Below, in pieces: positions 43,279 to 54,490 of a DNA stretch of 64,000 bases. Positions within the stretch are counted from its first letter, which is position 1. Each line of letters starts with the position of its first letter. Origin of the DNA: Marsupella aquatica (Eukaryota; Marchantiophyta); the NCBI GenBank assembly GCA_973895155.1, contig OZ316892.1, positions 25,296,001-25,360,000 of the forward strand, read 5' to 3'. Under the pieces are notes generated by a model. That model saw only the letters and a list, made by a program, of their open reading frames with translations. It was not told where the DNA came from and made no database searches. The position numbers were made by a program, and so were the translations under genes.

Positions 43279-43843
43279 GGGGTGGCTTTACAATACTTTG
43301 GGGGCACTTTGAGTGTTTTTTTACCAAAGCTAATCTATGGGCCATTTAACATCCTAAATATAGTGTATCTGGCTAAAGGAGAATCTGGAATCATTTTAGG
43401 GCCCCCAATGTCTTGTGAAGCCAAGTGCAACAATGGTGGAAGAATAATTTGCTAGGAGACAAGTAGGGGACCCACTTCACCTAAAAGTCACATAGTTATT
43501 TGTCTAGGCCTCTCCTTGTTCTTATGACAAGAGAAGATCTGATGAGGGGCACGTGGGTCCACTTTTAATTTAAAAGTCTCAAAAATAGGAATGGACCAAG
43601 GGACCACATGAAGAGACCTCCAAGAGAGGTGGTCTAAAATTTGGGACAAAAGCGTGCTCCACATGAGCACATTTTGGCCCCACTTCATTCCATGTAGGAT
43701 CGGCAACAGGTTAGGGTGAAAGTGCCCCCAATGTTCTACAAAGTGAACAGCTGCAGGAGTCTCTCAACAAAATGTATGGCCCTGATCACATCTTGGAGAC
43801 CAGAAAAAAGCTCAAATTGCCCCAATGTCTTGTAAAGCCACCA
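43279..43843. mobile_element. Tourist-like MITE, 565 bp
   Basis: Terminal inverted repeats of about 33 bp: the left end starts GGGGTGGCTTTACAA, the right end reads (reverse complement) TGGTGGCTTTACAA, and the match continues with four differences to TTTGAG. TAA stands at 43276-43278 and 43844-43846, the trinucleotide duplication of PIF/Harbinger elements. Two further copies of the TIR phrase (CCCCCAATGT) lie inside at about 43402 and 43721. No coding capacity. Confidence 0.7.
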
Positions 43844-43846
43844 TAA

Positions 43847-44560
43847 TAGGCAGGTTTTCCTTAGTTGTCACACCATTATAAGTGTAGGATAGTACATCGC
43901 GCTACCTAGGTTTGGGCTTTTGTACAAGTGCTGTCTAGGTATTTAGGGTTTGCATTTGGGGGACAATTATCCCTTTGTGGTGGCTCCACCGGCCATCTTT
44001 CAATGTAGAACCTTTCAAGCAAAGCTCTGGTGCATATGGTGTGGCTGGCCGGGTTGTGGATGTGTATGGAATGTAGAGTCCTTGGAGCGCAAGGTGCATT
44101 TGGCCTATATATGTGTGTGATTGTCTTGGGTTGGATTGGTTATGCATTGAGTTGGCATTTCAGTTGTTGAAGATTATAACATTGTGGTTTTGGGCATGTA
44201 TGGACATGAATTCCACTTGTATTTCAACTCTTATGTTTGTGATCTTGTGTTGTGCCCATGCTTTGTAATGTGTGACAAACAATGTATGTTGTGTAACAAT
44301 GTCTATCCACACCACATCATTTTGAAGAAAACAATGTGAAAGCAAAACAGTTCACCTTTTAGACAATGTGGATTGAATGATGCTAATACAATAGTTACTT
44401 GAACACCTCTAAGCTGTCTCAAGTAAGAACCAGGTAAGTAGCATTTGATGTGAATGAAAGTCCACAACCACCTTTCTTGACTCCACCTTGGCCTGTAGTT
44501 CCTTTTAAGCCAGTTTCGAGTATTAATACTCTTGAGATTCTAAGTTCTGGGAGATCTCTT
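43847..44560. other. No recognisable gene
   Basis: T/G-rich intergenic DNA with short frames only; nothing of note. Confidence 0.5.
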
Positions 44561-44749
44561 TAGGGTTACTCTTATTATTCTACATTGTAGACGAGCGCAA
44601 AGGTGGTCAAATATTATAAACTAACGGCCAACAAACACCTGAAAAGAAAGGATCACCAACTCTAGAAAGAAAGGATGGACTAAGAAGAGCACGCATCTGA
44701 AATTCAACTTTGGTACTAGTAAGCTTCCTGCCTCCCTAACCACTGAACA

Positions 44750-46095
44750 GATGGTTATCCTTTATTCTCGGAACACAAAAGTCTCTGAAACGAAGCAGAC
44801 TGAGGCATTACGTCTGTATTTGGCTGCCAAACGGACCAAACAACTGACTGATTTGTGGACTCCTATTGGACGGGCCTTGGCTGAATGCATCCACTCCAGG
44901 ATTAGAAACAATAGACCTGGGCTAAAAAAAATAGACCTGGGCTAGAAACAATAGACCGAGTGGGCATGCAGAGTTCACCAGGTTCTATTCCAGGCTGAGA
45001 AGCAGCCCGGGTTTGAGCGATCAACGATTAACCGACTGCACTGCCTAGCAGTGGTTGTGGGCTGGAAAAAACAGGGGATGAAAGTTCCCAAATGGGATGT
45101 GGGTGAATTGTACGATCACTACGACACAGGACATCGCTAAACTGAAACAGAGATGGGGCCAACTAGGCACACAAGGGAGTTGACAAGCAAAGTGGAAGCA
45201 ACTCTGGAAGAGGCATTGGTCCCTCCCCAAGGTCCAATTTTTTATTTGGCAATTACTGAACCATGGATTCTTCACAAACGGCAGGGGTAGCCATTGGAAG
45301 GTAAGTAAGGGAATTTGCTCCAGTTTCAACATGAGTATTGAGCACACTGAACATCTTTTCTTTTGTTGCAACAAGGTGATTGCTAGACGGCGGGAGATGT
45401 ACGCCCTGGTCCAACAGTCCACCACACGGTTCCATATCACTTCCCTGTTCGAGGCCATTAGCAGTGCCATTCACATTCATAAGCGCAAACCAGGCCGACT
45501 GATTCTCATTATGGAATTCTGCAACAACATTTGGAAGGAACGGAATGCCGCCACATACTCTCAGTTTCTCAGAAGACTCTCAGGATGGATGATCCTCTGC
45601 AACACGGCTCAACACCTAAAGGTTATGCTGGACATTTGCACCTCAAAGAGAAAGCAAATTAGAACCGCCATTGATCAATTAGCTAGTGTTCTCCAACCTT
45701 GGGAGACTAACAACCCCATCTCCCTTAGCTCGAACGTGAATGACGAAGAAGATGAATGAGATTTGGGTTCATGGTCCTTGGATTGCCAGGGCTCACCAGG
45801 GTCAAAGTAGAAAGAATCTGAGGGAGTCTTCTCCCAACCTCTTTGGGACGATTGAGTGGAGAGTGGGGTGGAGAGAAAGGAATCAGAGAGATAGGAATGG
45901 TATTCATAGATTTAGTGGTGGGGTCGATTTGTGGGCTTACATGACCTCGAGTTTGATGTGGTGGCCTTTCAAGGCCCCTTGGCCTGACTAGTTGTTTTGG
46001 TTTGTGGCCTTGTTTGCCATTGGCCGCAATCCGCTCTTGCCCGGGGGGCTTTTGTTGCCGGGAGGGGCAGGTTGGGGCTTTCGCCCTCGTTAAAA
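44750..46095 (+). mobile_element. LINE 3' fragment with zf-RVT domain
   Basis: From about 45205 one frame reads KVQFFIWQLLNHGFFTNGRG, then ICSSFNMSIEHTEHLFFCCN, the zinc-finger region at the end of LINE reverse transcriptases. The frame 45331-45759 continues with LILIMEFCNNIWKERN to TGA at 45757. Upstream (44750-45200) only degraded RT-like sequence is seen, including a local duplication of AATAGACCTGGGCTA at 44910-44945. The 3' end near 46095 is GC-rich and ends with TTAAAAGAAAAC. Confidence 0.65.
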
Positions 46096-46120
46096 GAAAA
46101 CTAAGAACAAATGGCCAACG

Positions 46121-46210
46121 GATGCTTCACTTTTGTGAAGAGCGCCTTGAGTACTTGGGCATGAGCACCAAAGTACCAATTTGGGAAAATGATGCTTCAC
46201 TTTTGTGAAG
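46121..46210 (+). repeat. Hairpin-forming 20-bp direct repeat
   Basis: GATGCTTCACTTTTGTGAAG occurs at 46121-46140 and 46191-46210, period 70. Each copy is itself a stem (CTTCAC/GTGAAG, 4-nt loop). Confidence 0.85.
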
Positions 46211-46281
46211 GACTCTCAAAGTGCTTTGCACAAGCCCTGACTTATCACTTTGCATATCAATGGAAATTAGCTGCAAACGGT

Positions 46282-46885
46282 CAGGAGACTTTATAAATCA
46301 CATATTAGTCAAAACTGTAAAGAGTGCTATCTGGGCAGATTTTGATGTTCTGAGTCAGTCCATCCCAACTTTGGAAAATAATCCATGGGGGCTTCACAGC
46401 AAACCCCGCAGTAGGTCCATCCAGGCTTTACTTTAGTTTACCAACAGGTTTTGTAATGTGATAAATAAATAAATAAATCACAGGAGGTTGAATTCTGGCC
46501 GTAAACCCTTAAACTTGAAACAAAAGCCTGGTGGACCAAGACATTGTCCCTGCCCATCCCTATGGACTGCGTAAAGCAATCACTGCTTTTACACCGAAAA
46601 GGAGATGCAAGTGGTTGTGGATGAGAGTTGACGACTTTGACTACCTTGGGGAGAAAGTAGGCAAGACATCATGGTGGTCTTGAGTAATAACATGACGTCT
46701 CTCATGTTCAAGGTCATCAAGTTGTCAAGTTACTGAGGAGACCGTTTACAGGTCACATTTTAGTCAATAATGTAAATAGTGCTAATGAGTCAGTTAAATG
46801 TTCTGAGAAAGTCCATCCAAGTTTTGCCGGTCCATCCGGGCTTAATAGACAAAGCGGAGGTCCATCCTCGCTTTAGTTTACCTAG
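46282..46885 (+). repeat. Diverged duplication, about 150 bp
   Basis: 46282-46437 and 46735-46885 share the order AGGAGAC, ATTAGTCAA, GTAAA-AGTGCTA, ATGTTCTGAG, GTCCATCC, GTCCATCC-GGCTT and CTTTAGTTTACC. An (AAAT)n run lies at about 46460-46478 between them. Confidence 0.65.
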
Positions 46886-46950
46886 GCTTGCACGTTTGCA
46901 GTACAGGGTCCCATTCACTACAGTAGTCAAACCCATATTTCAGCTCAGCA

Positions 46951-47190
46951 GTGTGAACTCCAATGCTATAGAAAACATGTCTTTTTCCTTCCAGACTTGA
47001 CATTGGCTTCAGTACTTCGGCACTGCTCTTCCAGACTTGACATCGGTTTGTAGCTTAAGTGTGAACTCCAATGCTATAGAAAACATGTCCCTTTCCTTCA
47101 GTACTTGGGCACCGCTCTTCTAGACTTGACATCGGTTTCAGTACTTCGGCACTGCTCTTCCAGACTTGACATCGGTTTGTAGCTTGACAG
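46951..47190 (+). repeat. Composite tandem repeat (40-bp unit inside a 108-bp unit)
   Basis: GTGTGAACTCCAATGCTATA recurs at 46951 and 47059. The 40-bp unit starting CCAGACTTGACAT(T/C)GG lies at 46991 and 47031, and again (first copy CTAGACTTG) at about 47121 and 47161. The array ends about 430 bp before the ORC1 start codon. Confidence 0.85.
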
Positions 47191-47624
47191 CTTGAAATCT
47201 GTGGGCCTGCCTCTCAACTGGATTAAGGTGTGACGTCTCGGAGCTTTTGCAGCTGGATGATGACTGGAAGAATGTGCCTGTGGTCCTCGAAGATTACTAC
47301 AGCTTGAGGATGACTTCGACTAGCTAGATGGTTTATTTCAGTTCTGTCTAATGAGTGGAACTCGTTTGCGTTCGAGAGCTCGAAGAATGTGATTGACGCC
47401 CAGCTGGTCGAAGAATTAAGGTTCTGTCAACCGACCTGAGTTTTAGCTGAGCTGATCATTTGGGTGACGACCCACTTGTCCCAAGATGATGTGATGGGGA
47501 GGGTTTCAACTCGAAGGGAAACAGGAATATAAACGTAGTGGAGTAGAGCTGCCACAAAACAGGAGTGCAACGGTTGAGGCACTAGTTAATCCCCAAACTG
47601 CTGAAAACAGGGAGTTGGTGACGC

Positions 47625-50600
47625 ATGGCACGAAAACTAGAGAAATCTGTGAATGTAAAGAATGACCCACAGAAACTGGACACCACTGCAGAGGCAAGGC
47701 GGAGTCGTCGAGAGCAGAAGGAGCTGGCAATCGATGGCACACAGAAGCGCAAAAGTGGCAGACTGAAGAAATTAAAAGGTGATGAACAGGGATTGGGAGA
47801 AACAGTAGCAGCTGCAGATGTAAAGGAGACCGGTCCTACCTCTGAAGAACAGTCCGGTCCTGATATGGTGAAACGCACTAGAGGTAGGCGCAAGAAATCA
47901 CAGGACGATCCAGTGGAGGAACCTGAAGCAACGGCGTATGTGCAGGAGAGCTGCCCCTCACCTCCGTAAGCCTTTTCCGTCTCTTGCGCGCTCTTTCTCC
48001 CCTGTCGGAGTTCAAAGAATTGGTCTCTCTGGTGGATTTTAAACGTATCCTCTAGCATTTGCATTTTCTTTCAGCACTGACTGCGAGATTGTATTCGTAA
48101 TGGTAGCAATGCCACTTGATTGAATCCCTGTTTGGTTTGCAACCATGGTGATGGCTCTAATCTTACTTAAACCTTCTGCCAACCTCCCATTGAATGCCAT
48201 TCATAGCTCTCACTCTGTGGTTTAACTCCATCGAAAGCTTTTTCCAGAGTAGAAAGGTTTCCCCGCTTTTATATTGTACAGAAAAATGAACATCATTGTA
48301 TTGTGAACGTCCTCGAAGTCTAGCGTCATTTCGAGATTCGTAATGTCTCGATGAAATGGACGAAGTGGGCAAAACCCCCAAAAGTTGTCTGGGATGATAA
48401 TTTACCCCTTCTACAGGCAAGAAGATGCAGAGCATATGGAGGATCACAAACGAAAACGAGGAAAACCTAAAAAATCAATAAAAACCAAGGAGGAACTCAA
48501 GGTAGCTGATGAGATGCAGAGTACACCATCTTCTGGAGAGGTGCGTGAGGGGGAAAAGCAGAAACGCCAGTCGGGTCGACTAAAGAAGGCAAAACCTGAA
48601 AATCAAGAAACGAAATCAGAGGGAAAGCACAGAGCAGCAAATGGAGGCCCAGAAGTCAATGACAGGCGTAGAAGCAGTAGAGGCAAGGCAAGTGGGAATC
48701 AGAAGCCAGCCAGCGGCACCACATCCACAATTGGTCCGAAGAAGGAAAACCCCAAATCTTCACCTTCAGCTCCGAAGAAGCCAAAAAGGCAGTATCGCAC
48801 GAAGATTGAATTAGATGGCATTGAATTCCAAGTAGGGGACGATGTCTACTTAAAGAAGTCCGACGGAGATGGCTCGGAATCAGACACTGAAGTGGAAGAT
48901 TGCCGCATATGTGGAAACACAAATGAGGAGATTATGTTGGAGTGTGACGACTGCTTGGCTGGCTTCCATCTGACTTGCTTGAGTCCACCTTTGGAAAATG
49001 TCCCTGAAGGTGATTGGATTTGTCAGTATTGTGAGAAGGGGGAGACCCCTCCGGAACCAGCGAGCTCTCAGCGAAGGCATCGGTCAGCTCGTGAAAGACT
49101 CCTGGCTTGTGACCTCTGGGCAGCTCGGATTGAACGGTATGCTTTTGCCGAAACACTCTTATCCAAAATCATCCCGTATGTGATTGAAAAGAAGCAATGT
49201 ACTTGATAGAAACTGATCGAGGATCATGCGCAGTGCAGGTTGTGGAGAGAAATAGATGGTACGCCCTGGTTCACAGCACATTGGTTTCTCGTGCCCGAAG
49301 AGACGGCTTTGGGACGACAGCCGCACAACGGCAAAAGAGAGCTCTTCCGTTCCAATCGGAGTGATGATAATGAGGTCAGAGTTCTTTAATTCTTTGGCTA
49401 AAGTGTCCATTAGACCATCAGTCTCTGTGAGTTCATAGGACATTCAGCAAATAAACAGAAAAGTAAAGGAATCTACCATCCACAGATCGAGGGACCAGAC
49501 AGGACAAGGTAGAAAACAAGTTGCCGGACATAAGGAAAATGAAGTGAGTTGACTAGGGGTTTGCGTTTCAATGAAGGTAATAAACAATAATTCTGATTTG
49601 CACAATTGGATGGCGCAGATGGACTCGATTCTACGACATTGCTACGTCATGAGTCCGCAAGACTACAAGAATTCCGCTGGGGAGGGGGATGATGTGTTCT
49701 TCTGTGAGTACGAGTACAGTGAACAGTGGTGCAAATTCAAGCGAATCGAATATCTAGACGATAACGTAAGCATACAGTGTTGGACATAAAAGAGATATTT
49801 CTTTCTATGGTAGTTACTGGCAATCGTCGTTTCCGATTGACAAGGTTAGGTTTCTTGTGGTCTTGAGATGAATTGGGTGAATGTCGTCAGATTTGGCACC
49901 CAAGTTGCGCTGTGCTCACTCCTGTTCTTCTATCGGCATACGTTGCAGTTGCTTGTCGTGTGATGGGCACGTAAATCAATCAATGGCGTCTGATCGTACA
50001 TTTGGGCTCATCAGGAAAATTGGAGCGAAGATGATCAGCCCTATGATCCCCCAGATGAATCGGAGGAGGAAGGTAATGCAGAGGACTCGGGTGGCCGGAT
50101 AAGGAGGCGTTCTATCCAAGGCAAAAAACTTCAACCAAGCAAGAGCATAAAAGCCGCAGTATGTCTGAAATCTTTATGTTTCGAAGAAGAACTGTGATCC
50201 TTCCCAAAGTTCATTCAAAATACGTAATTAGACTTCAAATTGGAGGAGGAATCTGTCGTATCCACATTTCAGTTTTGTCGTAAGAACATTATTGCCATGT
50301 TTAATATGCTGACACAACGATTCAAGAATCAAATTTATTATGTTGAATTCGTTTGGATTTTCGTCTTAGAGCCTACAAATCTCACATGGGGCAAAGGTGA
50401 GAATCTACAAGGAGAATGAGAGCCGAGGTTTGAATTGAAACTGACTGATGATCCTCATGCTTGTATTAGAATAAGCGTCATAACTATTCGAGAGGGATTG
50501 ACGAGGTGGGGGCAAAAACTATACCAGACGGTATCAGGAAACGACCCCAAACTGAATTTGACCGAGCCAAGGCGGCCCTTGCACTATCTGCTGTTCCCCC

Positions 50601-53600
50601 TTCGCTGCCTTGCAGGGACAGGTACCTACTTTCTTTCTGGCCCTTGCCATAAATTGAATGCCAACATCTCATCGATTACAGTTGAGTAATAATCAAGTTG
50701 AAATTTTACGGGTGAAATCCGTGCAGGAGGATGTGGTTGCGTGCTTGAAGGTGTTTCTTCTGTCTTCCTAACTTTATCTTCTGAACATTTGCTGTGTGTT
50801 CTTTGCTGAAGGGAAAGAAAGGAAATAAGTACATTCCTCAGAGATTCAGTAGGAGCTGGGGAGCATTGTTTAGGACGATGTCTGTATATAAGTGGAGTAC
50901 CAGGCACAGGAAAGGTAAGAAATATTTATTTCCCTCCATTCCGCCTAGACTCTACCAGTGTAAATGCCAACATGGAAGAAGAGTTTCTACTACGTTGGAC
51001 GTAGTAATTGATGGAGAAGGGTCGAGTCCAACGAGCGCTGGACCTTCTTTGTGTAAGTCCGGCAACGTGTTTGATTGGAAAGTAATGTGGGGCTTGTTTG
51101 TATTTGGTACTAATGTCTCTTGTGATAGAACAGACAGCCACAGTTCTGGAGGTGATAAAGGAGCTGGGTAGCAAGGTGGAGTCGGGAGAGCTTCCTCCGT
51201 ATCGTTTTGTTGAGATAAATGGTCTACGCCTACCATCTCCAGAGCATGCATACACAGTAAGAATCTCATGCTGCATTGAATAAAGGATGATGGACTTGCA
51301 GATGACTCTATTGAATTTGTTTGTTTTGGGTGGGAGGGTTCTTGTGTGTGTGTGTGTGGTGGTTGTGCCGGGGGCCGGGGGGGGGGGGGTGGTGGGGGTT
51401 GGTGACTCAGGACTTATTGGGTAAATAACTCAAGAACGGCAGAAGGTACTGAATTGTCTCTTTATATCCAGATTCTGCATGAAGCATTGACAGGGCAGCA
51501 TGTAGGCTGGAAAAGAGCTCTGCAATACTTGGATGAGCGGTTCTCAAAAGCAGAACCGGGGAAGGGAGTAGATGCCCGTCCTACCGTCCTCCTTGTAGAT
51601 GAACTGGACCTTCTTGTCACCCGCAATCAATCGGTATGTTCAAACGCCGTTTGACAATACACTTTGTTTCCGAAATGAATGTGCCCTCTCCGAAGAAACT
51701 GCTCACGTCCAGTTTGTGGTTAATGTGCAGAGATAGTTTGTCTTTGTAACTGTGTTCTGAAAGAAAGACGCGAAACCCTCCCTTCATTGATGACCTTCAA
51801 ATTGCTTGTACTTCCAGGTTCTCTACAATATCTTTGACTGGCCAACGCGTCCTCTATCACGGTTAGTTATCATAGGTAATGTGGCGGGCTTATTTGTGCG
51901 TCCAAATATCAAGTGTCTTAAGGCTCGACTTCTAAATTATTTCATGGATCTACTTTGAACAACATTTTCAGCAGATGTATTGTTTGTGATCAAAGTGTCG
52001 GTCAATTTATGGTAAATGATTTTATGCCCTTTCCCAACGTATTCAGAAAATTCCTGATCCGTTGGATCTTACATGTCGGCAGGCATAGCCAACACCATGG
52101 ACTTGCCAGAGCGCATGTTGCCACGGATTGCAAGTCGTATGGGCATGCACAGGATTTCTTTTAGTCCATACTCCCACAAACAGCTGCAAGAAATCATCGC
52201 GGCCCGTTTGGAAGGAGTACAAGTCTTCGACAAGCAGGCTGCCGAGTTTGCTTCTCGCAAGGTCATTTCATTTCCACAAACGGCATTGCCTCATTCATAT
52301 TTTTGTTTGAGTGGATATGATATGAAGTGAAATCTTAGTACACAAAGCTTGTCCTTCAAGTTACATTAATTCAAGTGCACTATGTGGGTTTGCGAAATTT
52401 CGTTGCTAGAAGGTCAGTTATCAGCTTTTCTTCTGGGTGGAAAGGTTAATCTACCTTGCATTCAATTTCTCGTAGGCCTGTTTTAAAACAAGTTATTTTC
52501 CAACTTGAGAAAAAACTACACGAATTGTTTCATCGAGGTGCTCACTCATACAAAAAATTGAATAGTTATAACTGGTCGTTGTAAGCTCTCATAGGTAGCG
52601 GCTGTATCAGGGGACATTCGCCGTGCCCTGGAACTTTGTCGACGAGCTGTTGAAGTGGCAGAAGCTCGCTTGAAACTTCGGTCCTTGCCTATAAGTTCTC
52701 CTGTGTCCCATGATACTTCGTCAAATGATGCAACAGCCATGACACTGGAAGCTGATCAAGGTATTTCCCAAATCTTCTCCCGAGTTTTAAGCAGCTCTTT
52801 CAGACCTCGACGCAAAGGACCTGTCACTCATATCTAGTGTTCATTTATGCAGCTCACAATTTTATCTGTGAAGTGAAATCGAACCATGTGACAAGCTTTT
52901 GTATAACAGGTCTGCAAGGAAATGGCGGTTCAATAATTTTGTCTGACGTGGATGCGGCAATCAGTGAAATGTTCGAAGCCCCACAAATTCAGGCAAGCCC
53001 CTTCCCAGATTTCTCGAGTGTTCCCCACACTTAGAAATTTTTTTTTGAATCCCTCCAGACTCTTATATTGATTGCACTGACAGTAACAGTGCTACGTAGT
53101 TGATGCTCTTTATAGAGGTGGCGGCCAGCATCACGTGTGTTGTTTACTTCTGCCTGCATTGACACATCCAAAGCAACAAATTTTGAATGCTCAAACAGCT
53201 CTGAGATACGATCCCAAGTCGCCATTTCCAAGTTTCTCCTGAAGTTTTTGGGAGCAGGTTTAATCTTGTTTACGGGAATTTTATGTAGATGATGAAAAGG
53301 TCTGCCAAATTAGCGAAAATATTCCTGGTGGCCATGGTTTATGAGCAGAGACGGAGTTCAATGGCTGAAACTACCTTCGAGAAGGTTCGTTGGATATGAG
53401 AAGGTGTTGCATACTTGTCATACACGGTCATTCTTGGATCAATTTTATAGATAAGTTTCTAAATAAAATCCGATTGGATGTTTTGTAGTGCGGCATTGTG
53501 TAGATGGTAAAAGTAATTTTCCGCAGAGATACTGAATTATTACTAGGACGAGTATGTGAGTTCTCTACCTGCAGTGTTCCATTCAATTTCTCCGCTATAT

Positions 53601-54409
53601 CTTGTGATCTTGTGACAGAACGTGTTACAATATCAATATTTGCCTACTGGCAATTATCTGGCATGGTGAAGTCCACACGTGACATTTGAGTGGTTTGATG
53701 TTCCTTGTGGTGTACGTACCTTATCAGATAGCGGCCACATGCTCAGAGTTGTGCACAAATAATGGTGAGGAGAGACCAGATTGGGACACACTTCTTGCTA
53801 TTGGGTATCGACTTCTTACCATTAGTCAGTTTGCTTTTCTCCCTTGAATGGGAAGTAAAATCCTTTGTGTATATGACGATTGGAATGGGAGAATGAACAT
53901 CCCCTGTTGTCTGTGTTCGACAACAATTATATTTCATAGTCTGACCTCGTTGTGGGAGGTCCTCTGCCTCGGTTAGACAGCCATTGGTGGATTCATTTTG
54001 ACTCAGGGACTATTATATCTAACGTCCGATTCCCATCGTCTGAACAGATGCAAACTTGGTGCAAGTCGATTATTGCTATGTGAGCCTGGAGCCCACCATC
54101 GCTTGCAAAAGCTGCAGCTCAATTTTCCTTGGTGAGTTCTTACCTGCTGGTTTTTCACAAATTGGGTTTTTCGCTCTATGAACAGTACAATGCTGGAGGG
54201 TCACCTCGGCAGATTCGTAAAGATGTTCCGTATCCACTAGCTCTATATCATGTGTTCAACATTCTTTTGACCATTCTGACGCTCTAGTAATCGAGGATGC
54301 TCAGCCTCTCAACATACCTTAACAGGAGATTGTTGGTTGCTACAGCGATGATGTCAGCTTTGCATTGAAAAACGATGAACAATCTCCATGGTTGGCGAAG
54401 TACCTCTAA
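47625..54409 (+). CDS. ORC1: Origin recognition complex subunit 1 (ORC1), 17 exons, 944 aa
   Basis: Exons: 47625-47965, 48417-49136, 49239-49374, 49619-49765, 50015-50158, 50470-50621, 50812-50914, 51134-51256, 51472-51633, 51818-51875, 52083-52261, 52595-52760, 52910-52992, 53289-53384, 53728-53804, 54048-54131, 54346-54409; all phases close. The N-terminus is Lys-rich and disordered, with SGRLKK twice. A BAH domain (about 244-448) holds an inserted PHD finger (about 276-319, Cys pairs CRIC, CDDC, CQYC and His in HLTC), the plant ORC1 layout. The AAA+ part has Walker A GVPGTGK, Walker B LLVDELD, sensor 1 IGIANT, sensor 2 SGDIRRAL, then a winged-helix end closing with PWLAKYL. It binds origins and chromatin in the nucleus and helps load MCM with CDC6. 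Intron 13 starts with GC. Length exceeds the roughly 810 aa of Arabidopsis, mainly at the N-terminus. No E2F-like site was noticed upstream. Confidence 0.95.
51340..51410 (+). repeat. (TG)n and G-rich tract in ORC1 intron 8
   Basis: A TG run at about 51343-51357 is followed by GGGGG, a G13 run (51377-51389), GGTGG and GGGGG groups. At least four G-runs lie close together, so a quadruplex in the non-template strand and transcript is possible. Confidence 0.7.
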
Positions 54410-54484
54410 ATGGTCCTCCAGTAGTACTTGGCAACTATGGTTTCGGTTCCCCTTCACAGAGACCACCTACACCATTTGTACAAT

Positions 54485-54490
54485 AATAAA
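54485..54490 (+). terminator. Candidate poly(A) signal of ORC1
   Basis: AATAAA 75 bp downstream of the ORC1 stop codon, within AT-rich sequence. Confidence 0.4.
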
